Shown here: positions 1 through 7,590 of the stretch, piece after piece
How positions within the stretch are numbered: position 1 is the first letter of the stretch
How the letters are laid out: each line of letters begins with the position of its first letter
Assembly: GCA_026125795.1 (NCBI GenBank)
Contig: JAHCKM010000003.1
Span: 620,001 to 684,000 of the forward strand
DNA length: 64,000 bases
From: Burkholderiaceae bacterium
GTDB taxonomy: Bacteria; Pseudomonadota; Gammaproteobacteria; Burkholderiales; Burkholderiaceae_C
Reading direction: 5' to 3'
Translations under genes and position numbers: made by a program
Notes under the pieces: generated by a model
What the model was told of the DNA's origin: nothing
What the model saw: the letters and a program-made list of their open reading frames with translations, nothing else
Database searches by the model: none

Positions 1-35
1 TTGCAGGGTCACTTGAATGCTAGGGCCCTGATCAA

Positions 36-54
36 CAGTTGTTCAAAACAACTG
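36..54. promoter_or_regulatory. Perfect palindrome near the 3' end of the first MarR gene
   Basis: The arms CAGTTGTT and AACAACTG are separated by CAA. The 12-mer CAGTTGTTCAAA inside it recurs in inverse orientation at 931-942. The form is typical of a MarR-family operator, but the binding protein is inferred. Confidence 0.45.
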
Positions 55-84
55 GGCTCGCCACAAACCCTGTGGGCAGCGGTC

Positions 85-579
85 TCAAGTCCTGCCCCGG
101 CGTCGGTCTGCCTTCGGGAGATGCGTCCCTTCCGCCAGGTCGATGGCCCTTTGATGAATCGAGTCCAGCGCCAAACCGAGTTGCTTGCGCTCGGCCGCGC
201 CCAGTCCTTCAAGCAGACGCAGGTTGACGGCTCGGGTGACGGGAAAGAGTTCGGCGAAGACCGTCTTTCCTGAATCGGTCAACGACACCCACACCCCTCG
301 GGACGGGACTTGCCGCTTCACGGCGAGGCCTTTGGCAACCAGCGACGACACAGCGCGTGAGAGCCGGGCGTTGTCGAGCTCCGACTGTTTGATGATCTGC
401 GACCACCTCATCTCGTCAGCCTGGGCTACCAATGCCAACACTGCCCACTCGCGTCGGGTGATGCCGAACTGCCCTTCGCAGATCCGCGTCACCATGCTGC
501 CTCCGATCGACAGGATCTTGCTCAATCTGAACAACAACAAATCCTGGATGCCACTCGGATCTTCGATTGAGCCCGTCAT
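85..579 (-). CDS. MarR-family transcriptional regulator (paralogue 1)
   Basis: Winged-helix MarR regulator of 164 residues. The core GITRREWAVLALVAQ, the recognition-helix region around RLSRAVSSLVAKGL and the wing are all recognisable. The start at 579 is chosen over 597 because AGAGGAG lies 7 bases before it. It is a paralogue of the regulator at 3915-4388: both have DLLLFRL near the N-terminus, a CEG-x-(F/Y)-GITRREW block and the same C-terminal LPKADRRR. MarR proteins of this kind usually repress catabolic genes for aromatic acids and release DNA on ligand binding. It is divergent from the formylglycine enzyme/sulfatase pair across 479 bases. The ligand is unknown. Confidence 0.85.
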   Translation of the reverse strand: MTGSIEDPSGIQDLLLFRLSKILSIGGSMVTRICEGQFGITRREWAVLALVAQADEMRWSQIIKQSELDNARLSRAVSSLVAKGLAVKRQVPSRGVWVSLTDSGKTVFAELFPVTRAVNLRLLEGLGAAERKQLGLALDSIHQRAIDLAEGTHLPKADRRRGRT

Positions 580-585
580 CGATGT

Positions 586-592
586 CTCCTCT
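586..592 (-). promoter_or_regulatory. Ribosome binding site deciding the MarR start
   Basis: On the minus strand AGAGGAG sits 7 bases before the ATG at 579. The alternative ATG at 597 has nothing comparable. Confidence 0.7.
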
Positions 593-930
593 TGCATGAA
601 CGGTCTCGGCCGCGTGGGGGCTCATTCGAGTTTCCATGACAGCCCCTCGTGGCGCCACGCCGCCGAAAGCATCGGCACGGCCAGCGCGGGCGCAATAAAC
701 CCCGGAAGCAGCGGAATTATCCGCACGCCGCGGCAGCGCTCGGCGGACCCGCTTGCTTGCCTTGACACCCAAGGGGAGGTGTCAGGCGACACGCAGGGTT
801 GGCCCGTTCGGCGCAATGAAAACCGGCGCAGTTCGAGGACCGAGGAGGTCCGATGGAAGGGCCAGGTCCGGGTGGGGAAATCACGCACGGGTCGCCGACC
901 AGAACTGGTGGAACCACCAAGAACACTTGA

Positions 931-942
931 TTTGAACAACTG
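931..942 (-). promoter_or_regulatory. Inverted copy of the 36-47 motif
   Basis: TTTGAACAACTG is the reverse complement of CAGTTGTTCAAA at 36-47. The two copies flank the MarR gene, and this one lies about 115 bases before the formylglycine-enzyme start. It is a candidate operator half-site. Confidence 0.4.
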
Positions 943-1058
943 ATCGGTTGCCTCCTAGATTCGCGCCAGAACGCTCAGATCAATAGGAACATGGAGACAC
1001 TGGAGCCGACAGGCTCGCTCCTTCCGCGCGCAGGTCTGGATGCCTCCAGGCAAGAGCG

Positions 1059-2084
1059 ATGAGTGCCATCTGGTTGGCAGCCGCCGCTTCCGTTTTGGCT
1101 GTGTCGGCGACCGCGGCGTTCATCGCTGTCGACATGCCGAGCGGCGCACGGGCACCGGACCATGCCGCTCGCCTCTGCCGCACCGACAGGGGCATGCCGG
1201 ACGGCTTCGGTCGCAGTCGAGCCGCCGGAATGATCCGCGTGCCAGAAGGAGCCGTTCGACTCGGTTCTCGCGGCGGCTACCCGGACGAAGCACCGTCCGG
1301 CGAGGCGGTTCGCGTCGATGCCTTCTGGATGGACCGCACGGAAGTCACCAATGCCCAGTTCGCCGAGTTCGTCAACGCGACCGGGTACACGACGCAGGCC
1401 GAGCGCGAAGGTGCTGCGGCGGTGTTCAGGGCGCAATCGGTAGCGGCCTCGGCGCGCCCAAGCCCGTGGTGGGTATGGCTCAAGGGTGCCAACTGGCGCT
1501 TGCCTGAAGGACCGGGCCGCACACCGGCCCGGCCGAACGAACCGGTGGTGATGGTGACGTACCAGGACGCGCTCGCGTATGCGCACTGGCTGGGCCACGA
1601 TCTGCCGACGGAGGCCGAATGGGAGTACGCCGCTCAGGGCGGCGGCTCGGCAGAGAAGATCGGTCGAGAGCCGCGGGATGCCAAAGGTCGGCCGGTCGCG
1701 AATTACTGGCAGGGCGTCTTCCCGGACATCAACACGAAAGAAGACGGGTACGCCGCCGTGGCACCGGTGGGCTGCTATCGGCGCAACGGATACGGCCTGG
1801 CGGACATGATCGGCAACGTCTGGGAGCTCACCCGCGATCGCTACACAGGGCCGCACCAAGCCCATGGCAACGGCGACACGAGTGACGCTGTGGACGCCGC
1901 TGGGGCAGTGCCGCGTGCCGGCGAGTCCATGGTGATCAAAGGCGGCTCATTCCTCTGCGCCCAGAACTACTGCCTTCGATACCGCGTGTCGGCGCGCCAC
2001 GCGCACGAATCCGACATGCCGACGTCGCACGTGGGCTTTCGGACCGTCTTGCGCGAGAGGCCCAAAAACGGAGACAACCGATGA
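1059..2084 (+). CDS. Formylglycine-generating enzyme (SUMF1 family sulfatase-modifying factor)
   Basis: Oxidises the cysteine of the sulfatase motif C-x-(P)-x-R to C-alpha-formylglycine. It has 341 residues. The FGE-sulfatase domain runs from about residue 52 (MIRVPEGAVRLGS) through WMDRTEVTNAQFAEFV, LPTEAEWEYAA and MIGNVWEL to the C-terminal block GGSFLCAQNYCLRYR. Cys300 and Cys305 correspond to the two active-site cysteines of aerobic (copper-dependent) FGEs, so this should be a real modifying enzyme and not only a fold relative. Residues 1-25 are hydrophobic, like a signal or membrane anchor, which is unusual for bacterial FGEs. The stop overlaps the ATG of the next gene (ATGA), so it is coupled to the sulfatase that it probably activates. 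Confidence 0.88.
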   Translation: MSAIWLAAAASVLAVSATAAFIAVDMPSGARAPDHAARLCRTDRGMPDGFGRSRAAGMIRVPEGAVRLGSRGGYPDEAPSGEAVRVDAFWMDRTEVTNAQFAEFVNATGYTTQAEREGAAAVFRAQSVAASARPSPWWVWLKGANWRLPEGPGRTPARPNEPVVMVTYQDALAYAHWLGHDLPTEAEWEYAAQGGGSAEKIGREPRDAKGRPVANYWQGVFPDINTKEDGYAAVAPVGCYRRNGYGLADMIGNVWELTRDRYTGPHQAHGNGDTSDAVDAAGAVPRAGESMVIKGGSFLCAQNYCLRYRVSARHAHESDMPTSHVGFRTVLRERPKNGDNR

Positions 2085-3889
2085 AACGTGAGAACACCAT
2101 CAAGCCGCTTCACCGCCGTTCTTTGCTGGTCGTGGCAGGTCTCGCCGCATCCGCCTTGTTGGGCTGCGGTGGCGGCGACCAGCCCAACATCGTGCTGATC
2201 GTTGCAGACGACATGGGCTACTCCGACATCGGCGCGTTCGGCAGCGAGATCGCCACGCCGAACCTCGACTCGCTGGTGCGCGATGGCCGCGTGTTGACCC
2301 GGTTCTACACCTCGCCCGCGTGTTCGCCGACCCGAGGCATGTTGATGACCGGTGCAGACAGCCACCAGTCGGGCATTGCGCAACTCGAGAACAACACGTC
2401 GGCGCTGATCAACGCCAGGAACGCACCGTTCGGCGTCGACTTCAGCTGGGACAACGTACCGGCCGCCTATGGGGGGCACCTCGTCGCCAACGCGGTGACG
2501 ATGCCGCAGTTGCTCAAGGACGCGGGCTACCACACGTACATGGCGGGCAAGTGGCACTTGGCGTACGAGTTCAGATCGACGCCCACGCCACGTTCGTACT
2601 TCAGGCCATCGGACTATCCGAACAAGAAGGGCTTCGAGCGGTCGTTCGCCTTGCTGGACGGCGTTGGTGCGCACTTTGCGCCCGTGCCGGGACAGCCACC
2701 GACACAGTACGACCAGGCCACCTACACCGAAGATGACGTGGAGTTCCCGGCAGCCAACCTGCCCGCGGACTTCTACTCGTCGAAGACCTACACCGACAAG
2801 CTGATTGCCTACATCGAAAGCAATCGCAGCGACGGCAAGCCGTTCTTCGCCTATGCAGCCTACACGGCGCCTCATTGGCCGCTGCAAGCGCCCGATGCGG
2901 ACATCGCGGCGCAAGCCGGCCGCTACGACGAGGGCTACGACGTCATCCGCGCGCGGCGCATCGCGCGCATGAAGCAGCTCGGCGTGCTGCCCGCAGCCTT
3001 CGTGGAGAACGCAGGTCTGGCCAGCGTCTCCGCCGGCGGCAGCGGCAAGAAGCGCTGGTCGGAACTCACGCCGCAGGAGCGGGCGCTGCAAGCGCGCGCC
3101 ATGGAGGTGTATGCGGCCATGGTGACCAACCTCGATGCGCACATCGGCCGCCTCGTGAGCTATCTGAAGCAGACCGGCCAGTACGACAACACGCTGATCT
3201 TCTTCATGTCGGACAACGGCTCCGACAGCAGTCCCGCGGCCGGCGCGGCCGTCACCGCCGCGACCGTGCTGGAGACGATGGGCAAGCCTGGTTCGACCGT
3301 CGCCTACGGCGAGCGCTGGGCCGAAGTCAGTGCCGCGCCGTTCCGGCTTTGGAAGACGTTCACCGGCGCGGAGGGGTCGGTGAGCGTCCCCGCACTCGTG
3401 AAGCTGCCGGGCAAGGACAAGGCGCGACGCCCGCTCACCGGCATCACGCTGGTGAAGGACCTGCTGCCGACATTCCTCGATTTCGCGCACGTCAATGTGC
3501 CAGCCGACAGCTACAACGGCCAGAGCATCGTTCCGATCACGGGCGTTTCGCTGCGCAACGCCCTGCAGTCGAACGCGGAGTCGCCGCAGATGCGTCTGCC
3601 CGGCGAAACGATCGCGCTGGAATACCTCGGCCAAGGGTATGTGCACCGTCGCGACGGCTGGAAGCTCAGCCGGACCGCCGTACCTGGCGTGCCGATGACC
3701 AGCTACGAACAGATGCCGTGGCGCTTGTTCGACATCCACAGCGATCGCGGTGAGACCCAGGATCGGGCGTCCGAATTCCCCGACATCGTCGACGAGCTGA
3801 AGGCCGAGTGGGACAGATACGTAGCGAACAACCAGGTGTTGCTGCCTGCCATACCGCCCGCAGCCAAGCGCACGCCCAGCGCACTGTGA
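2081..3889 (+). CDS. Arylsulfatase-like type I sulfatase, lipoprotein
   Basis: Hydrolyses a sulfate ester with formylglycine as nucleophile. It has 602 residues. The N-terminus has RRSLLVVAG followed by the lipobox LLGC, so Cys29 should be lipidated, and the paired arginines suggest Tat export. The metal-binding IVADD (Asp43, Asp44) and the modification motif ACSPTRG with Cys81 are intact; AGKWHL and SDNGSD follow. Length is normal for the family. It overlaps the FGE gene by 4 bases. The natural substrate cannot be read from the sequence; the tannase-like neighbour hints at a sulfated phenolic ester. Confidence 0.9.
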   Translation: MKRENTIKPLHRRSLLVVAGLAASALLGCGGGDQPNIVLIVADDMGYSDIGAFGSEIATPNLDSLVRDGRVLTRFYTSPACSPTRGMLMTGADSHQSGIAQLENNTSALINARNAPFGVDFSWDNVPAAYGGHLVANAVTMPQLLKDAGYHTYMAGKWHLAYEFRSTPTPRSYFRPSDYPNKKGFERSFALLDGVGAHFAPVPGQPPTQYDQATYTEDDVEFPAANLPADFYSSKTYTDKLIAYIESNRSDGKPFFAYAAYTAPHWPLQAPDADIAAQAGRYDEGYDVIRARRIARMKQLGVLPAAFVENAGLASVSAGGSGKKRWSELTPQERALQARAMEVYAAMVTNLDAHIGRLVSYLKQTGQYDNTLIFFMSDNGSDSSPAAGAAVTAATVLETMGKPGSTVAYGERWAEVSAAPFRLWKTFTGAEGSVSVPALVKLPGKDKARRPLTGITLVKDLLPTFLDFAHVNVPADSYNGQSIVPITGVSLRNALQSNAESPQMRLPGETIALEYLGQGYVHRRDGWKLSRTAVPGVPMTSYEQMPWRLFDIHSDRGETQDRASEFPDIVDELKAEWDRYVANNQVLLPAIPPAAKRTPSAL

Positions 3890-3914
3890 CCGGATCCGCC
3901 GTTTGCGAGCGCGG

Positions 3915-4388
3915 TCAACGCGTGACCTTGCGACGTCTGTCGGCTTTGGGGAGATCCGTTTGCTTCACCATCGTTTCCGCCGCACCTTCGAGCAGGGTCA
4001 CCAGCCGCTCGAGCTGTGCGCGATCGCCCTGCGGCAGCACCGACAGCAGTTGCTCATTGAGTTGCTGCACGAGCGGTGCGAGCGAACGGTAGACGGCACG
4101 CGCCTTGTCCGTCAGGTGGATCTCGACGTAGCGGCGGTCGTGGGCGCGCGGCACGCGGGTTGCCAGACCGCGCTGCACCAGGCTCGTGACCGCGCGCGAC
4201 GTACGGGCCGGCTCGATGCGTGCGACTCGCGCCAGCTCGGAAGACAGCAGCGGCCCTTCATTCGACAGCACGGCGATCATGCGCCACTCGCGCCGGGTGA
4301 TCCCATAGCGGCCCTCGCAAAGGCGGACGATCGGCTGCGCTGCGGTCGCGCCGAGCCGGTGCAGACGAAAGAGCAGAAGGTCCTTCAT
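3915..4388 (-). CDS. MarR-family transcriptional regulator (paralogue 2)
   Basis: 157-residue MarR protein with GITRREWRMIAVLSNEG, RTSRAVTSLVQRGLA and the wing PRAHDRRYVEIHLT. The start at 4388 (MKDLLLFRL) is chosen by alignment with the paralogue at 85-579. No good Shine-Dalgarno sequence precedes it, and in-frame ATG starts continue to 4481, which would overlap the divergent gene. It shares the C-terminal LPKADRRR with paralogue 1. It is divergent from the tannase-like gene across 53 bases that contain a perfect inverted repeat, so it probably controls that gene and itself. Confidence 0.85.
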   Translation of the reverse strand: MKDLLLFRLHRLGATAAQPIVRLCEGRYGITRREWRMIAVLSNEGPLLSSELARVARIEPARTSRAVTSLVQRGLATRVPRAHDRRYVEIHLTDKARAVYRSLAPLVQQLNEQLLSVLPQGDRAQLERLVTLLEGAAETMVKQTDLPKADRRRKVTR

Positions 4389-4390
4389 GC

Positions 4391-4417
4391 GCGCTGCGGA
4401 CCATCGTACCGCAGCGC
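4391..4417. promoter_or_regulatory. Perfect 9-bp inverted repeat between divergent MarR and hydrolase genes
   Basis: GCGCTGCGG and CCGCAGCGC are separated by nine bases. The 53-base divergent gap holds little else apart from a second TACCGC at 4422-4427 and the hydrolase ribosome site AAGGAG at 4428-4433. The position and symmetry fit a MarR operator. Confidence 0.5.
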
Positions 4418-4441
4418 GGGATACCGCAAGGAGACAACTCA

Positions 4442-6544
4442 ATGAGATCGATCGCGTTATGCACGATGCTGTGCGTGTCATCAGCAGGGCTGATGGCGCA
4501 TGAAGAACAACGCGCGGAGAAGGTCAGCATCACGAGCTTGAACCTGCCTGACCCGGTCTTCGTGCCGAGCGGGGATCAGGTTTCCGTCAACGTCAGCGCT
4601 CGATCGCCCAATACTTTGCGCAAGCTGGTGGTGCTGCTCGATGGTCGCAACGTGACCCACTCGTTCTCTCCGGTGGATTCGCAGAGCATGACTGCGACGA
4701 TCGCAGGATTGCGGCCGGGAATGAACACGTTTGAAGTCTTCCTGAACAAGGGTGACAAGCGTCCGGCAGCCAGTCTCAAGGTCGCAGTGGCGCTGAGCCC
4801 GGCGGTTGCATGCAGCGCGGCCTCCTTCCCGGTGAACGCCTTCTCGGGCATGAATGTGGCCATCGTGTCGGCGACGCCCGTCGCTGCCACCGGCACCGTT
4901 CCCGAGCACTGCCTGGTCAACGGGACGATCGATGCCGGCCGCGTGGGTTATCCCAGCAGTCCGAGCGCGCCGGTCAGTGTGTATACCTATGCCATCAAAT
5001 GGCAGGTGCGCTTGCCCAGTGCCTGGAGCGGAAGATTCATCACACGCGGCGGCGGCGGCCTGGATGGAAGCATTCCCAACACGACCGGCGGTTTGGCCAA
5101 TGGCTTCGCCGTCGCGGCCAATGACTCGGGCCATGACAACAACATCAACACCGACCCGCTGGCCGCCGGCCCCGGCTCCTTTGGCACCGACTTCCAGGCG
5201 CGTGTCGACTTTGCCTACAGCGCCATCGACCGCACGACCGAGGTTGCCAAGGCGCTGATCAAGGCCTACTACGACAAGCCCCAGCAGTACTCGTACTTCG
5301 AGGGCTGTTCGATGGGCGGACGCGAGGCGATGATGGTGACGCAGAAGTTGCCCAAGGCCTTCGACGGCGTGGTGGTGGGAGATCCTGCGTTCAAATTCTC
5401 CGGCGTGCTCGCCAAGTCGGTCTACATCTCGCAGATCTTCGGGCGCCTCGCGGCTTCCAGGGGGATCTACTCGGCCAACGCGTTACCGCTGGCGAGCAAC
5501 GCCTACACGAATCAGGACCTTCAGCTCGTGTCCAACGCCATCCTCAAAGCCTGCGATGCGATCGATGGCCTCGAGGATGGAATGGTCAGCAACCCGATGC
5601 GGTGCACCTCGCGCAAGGTCGTTCCACACTTGAGCGCACTGCAGTGCTCGGGCGCGAAGACAGCCGCTTGCCTGGATGCGGATCAGATCGAAACGCTGCA
5701 GAAGTACTACTCGGGTCCGATCACGCCAAAGGGAGAGCGGCCCTACGACGGATGGATGTGGGATCCAGGCATCGCCGGATGCACGAGCGCGGCCGACTGC
5801 AATGCGCCAGTGTCCACCAACATCTCGACAGGATGGCGAACCTGGAATCTGGGAACGTATCAGGCGAACCCTGCCACCGCGATCAACACCGCCAATGCGT
5901 TCTCCGGCAATCGCGGTGGCGCGGCGGCGACCGTGGTCGTGCCGACGCCACCCGTGGTCCCGTCACCCATCGCTGCGGAGGGCACCACCCGCATTCTCAT
6001 GGAGTACGACCTTGACGCTTTCGTCGCCAGTACCCGGGCGACCACGGCGGAGTTTCCCGTGTCGGGCCGCGATCTGTACGACGTGGCATCCACCGAGCTG
6101 TCCGACTTCGCCTCGCGCGGAGGCAAGGTGCTCATCTATCAGCCGCAGACTGGCGGACCCTTCTCGCCGTTGGCGATGGTTCACTGGTACGAGGCGCTCA
6201 ATCGGCAGGCGGGGGGATCGCGGGCCGACTACCGTCGGACGCAGTCTTTCGCCCGGCTGTTCCTCATGCCTGGCGCTCAGCACTGCGGCGGAGGTCCATC
6301 GACCAGCGACATCGATCCGCTGCCGGCGGTGGTGAACTGGACGGAGAACGGTGTTGCGCCCGACAGCTTGTTGGGGAGGGCTGCGTCGAATACGCCGTGG
6401 CCGGGTCGCACGCGTCCGCTCTGTCCGTATCCGGCGTATGCACACTACAAGGGAAGCGGCGACATCAACGACGCCGAGAACTTCGAATGCCGAGCCGATC
6501 AACCGCATGACCGCGGCGGGAGAAGTCACGGCCGTGAGCACTGA
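4442..6544 (+). CDS. Tannase/feruloyl esterase family alpha/beta hydrolase
   Basis: Family members cleave ester bonds of gallate, ferulate or related aromatic esters. It has 700 residues with a secretion-type N-terminus ending near AGLMA. Residues about 25-120 form a separate beta-rich domain (KLVVLLDGRNVTHSF) before the hydrolase. The nucleophile elbow is GCSMGG with Ser290; the C-terminal PGAQHCGGGP supplies His614, and several cysteines typical of the family are present. The catalytic Asp normally found after GGK-x-L-x-Y (as HG-x-ADP) is not there: the sequence reads YQPQTGGPFSP. AAGGAG lies 8 bases before the ATG. The gene leads a unit with a TctC binding protein and a second sulfatase. 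Substrate inferred, not proven. Confidence 0.8.
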   Translation: MRSIALCTMLCVSSAGLMAHEEQRAEKVSITSLNLPDPVFVPSGDQVSVNVSARSPNTLRKLVVLLDGRNVTHSFSPVDSQSMTATIAGLRPGMNTFEVFLNKGDKRPAASLKVAVALSPAVACSAASFPVNAFSGMNVAIVSATPVAATGTVPEHCLVNGTIDAGRVGYPSSPSAPVSVYTYAIKWQVRLPSAWSGRFITRGGGGLDGSIPNTTGGLANGFAVAANDSGHDNNINTDPLAAGPGSFGTDFQARVDFAYSAIDRTTEVAKALIKAYYDKPQQYSYFEGCSMGGREAMMVTQKLPKAFDGVVVGDPAFKFSGVLAKSVYISQIFGRLAASRGIYSANALPLASNAYTNQDLQLVSNAILKACDAIDGLEDGMVSNPMRCTSRKVVPHLSALQCSGAKTAACLDADQIETLQKYYSGPITPKGERPYDGWMWDPGIAGCTSAADCNAPVSTNISTGWRTWNLGTYQANPATAINTANAFSGNRGGAAATVVVPTPPVVPSPIAAEGTTRILMEYDLDAFVASTRATTAEFPVSGRDLYDVASTELSDFASRGGKVLIYQPQTGGPFSPLAMVHWYEALNRQAGGSRADYRRTQSFARLFLMPGAQHCGGGPSTSDIDPLPAVVNWTENGVAPDSLLGRAASNTPWPGRTRPLCPYPAYAHYKGSGDINDAENFECRADQPHDRGGRSHGREH

Positions 6545-6588
6545 CTGGTTGCGATCGCATCTTCACCACACTACCCCACACTCATCCA

Positions 6589-7587
6589 ATGAAACTCCAC
6601 TTCAAACCATATCGCCGGTACCACTTGGCTCGAGCGCTGTCCGCACTTGCATTGGCGGCCATTGGGGCGACGCCCGCTCAGGCGCAGACCTGGCCGAGCA
6701 AACCGGTGACGCTGATCGTCGGTGTGCCCCCGGGCGGCGCGCTCGATCCCTTTGCGCGCGCTCTCGCAGACCAGCTTGCCAAGCAGACCGGAGGCACCTT
6801 CATCGTGGAAAACAAGCCCGGTGCCAATGGCAATCTCGGCGCCGAAGCGGCGCTGAAACCGCCCACCGATGGCCACGTGTTGTGGATCGGCACGCAGTCG
6901 ATGGTGACCATCAACCCCGCGGCGTTCGAGCAGCTGCGTTGGAAGCCCAGTGACTTCAAGCCTGTGCTCAAGGGGGTCGAGGCGCCACTCGTGCTGGTGA
7001 CCCATCCGTCAGTCGCCGCAAAGAACTTCAACGAGCTCGCCGACTGGATTCGCAACCCAGCCAACAAGGCCGCGTATGCGTCGTTCAGCCCCGGCACACC
7101 GTCGCATTTCCTCGGCTACCAACTCAACGAGCGCTTGAAGGCCGGCATGGTGCACGTGCCCTACAAGGGCTCGTCGCCGCAGGTGACCGACATCCTCGGT
7201 GGTCAGGTGCCGCTGGGCTTCACGCAACTCGCCTCCGCCGTGCCGCACATCAAGGAGGGAAAGCTCAACGCGATCGCGGTCACCGGACCGAAGCGCTCGC
7301 GCTTTCTCCCGCAGGTGCCGACGCTTGCAGAGCTCGGACACAAGGACCTCGAGACGACCATCTGGTTCGGCTTGTTCGTGCCGGCTTCGACGCCACCGCC
7401 GGTGATGGAGGCCATCCGCGCCGCGGCCGAAAAGGCCCACGCCGATCCGGCGTATCGTGCGCGGCTGGAGGGCTTGAACTTCGATGTGCCGAATGAATCC
7501 GTTTCTGCCTTTGAAGCCACCATTGCCGCCGAGACGGCGCGTTGGGCGGCGTTGGTGAAGGCCACCGGCTTCAAGGCGAGCAACTGA
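6589..7587 (+). CDS. Tripartite tricarboxylate transporter (TctC/Bug) substrate-binding protein
   Basis: Periplasmic binding protein of 332 residues with a signal peptide ending at QAQA. It shows the family signatures KPVTLIVGVPPGGALD, VENKPGANGNLGA and VPYKGSSPQVTDILGG. No TctA/TctB membrane genes are nearby, as is common for orphan Bug proteins of Burkholderiales, which bind carboxylates including aromatic acids. It lies between the esterase-like gene and the second sulfatase, so its ligand may be a product or substrate of those hydrolases. Confidence 0.9.
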   Translation: MKLHFKPYRRYHLARALSALALAAIGATPAQAQTWPSKPVTLIVGVPPGGALDPFARALADQLAKQTGGTFIVENKPGANGNLGAEAALKPPTDGHVLWIGTQSMVTINPAAFEQLRWKPSDFKPVLKGVEAPLVLVTHPSVAAKNFNELADWIRNPANKAAYASFSPGTPSHFLGYQLNERLKAGMVHVPYKGSSPQVTDILGGQVPLGFTQLASAVPHIKEGKLNAIAVTGPKRSRFLPQVPTLAELGHKDLETTIWFGLFVPASTPPPVMEAIRAAAEKAHADPAYRARLEGLNFDVPNESVSAFEATIAAETARWAALVKATGFKASN

Positions 7588-7590
7588 CCC

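Larger units (their letters stand above)
580..1058. other. Divergent intergenic region, no supported gene
   Basis: This 479-base gap lies between the divergent MarR and formylglycine-enzyme genes. The open frames crossing it have no family resemblance and overlap the MarR gene. It holds a comparatively AT-rich patch at about 920-965 that includes the inverted copy of the 12-mer at 931-942. Promoters for both flanking genes presumably lie here, but no -35/-10 pair could be assigned with confidence. Confidence 0.6.

Noticed and set aside
185-943. Open frame of 252 codons antisense to the MarR gene and through the divergent gap
   Set aside because: Composition is typical of antisense read-through in GC-rich DNA; no start signal or family motif, and MarR on the other strand is clear.
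598-1058. CRISPR-like or tandem repeat in the long divergent gap
   Set aside because: No regularly spaced repeats; only the single inverted 12-mer was found.
1967-3739. 590-codon open frame antisense to the first sulfatase
   Set aside because: Mirror frame of a well-supported sulfatase; rich in Arg/His/Val repeats with no domain pattern.
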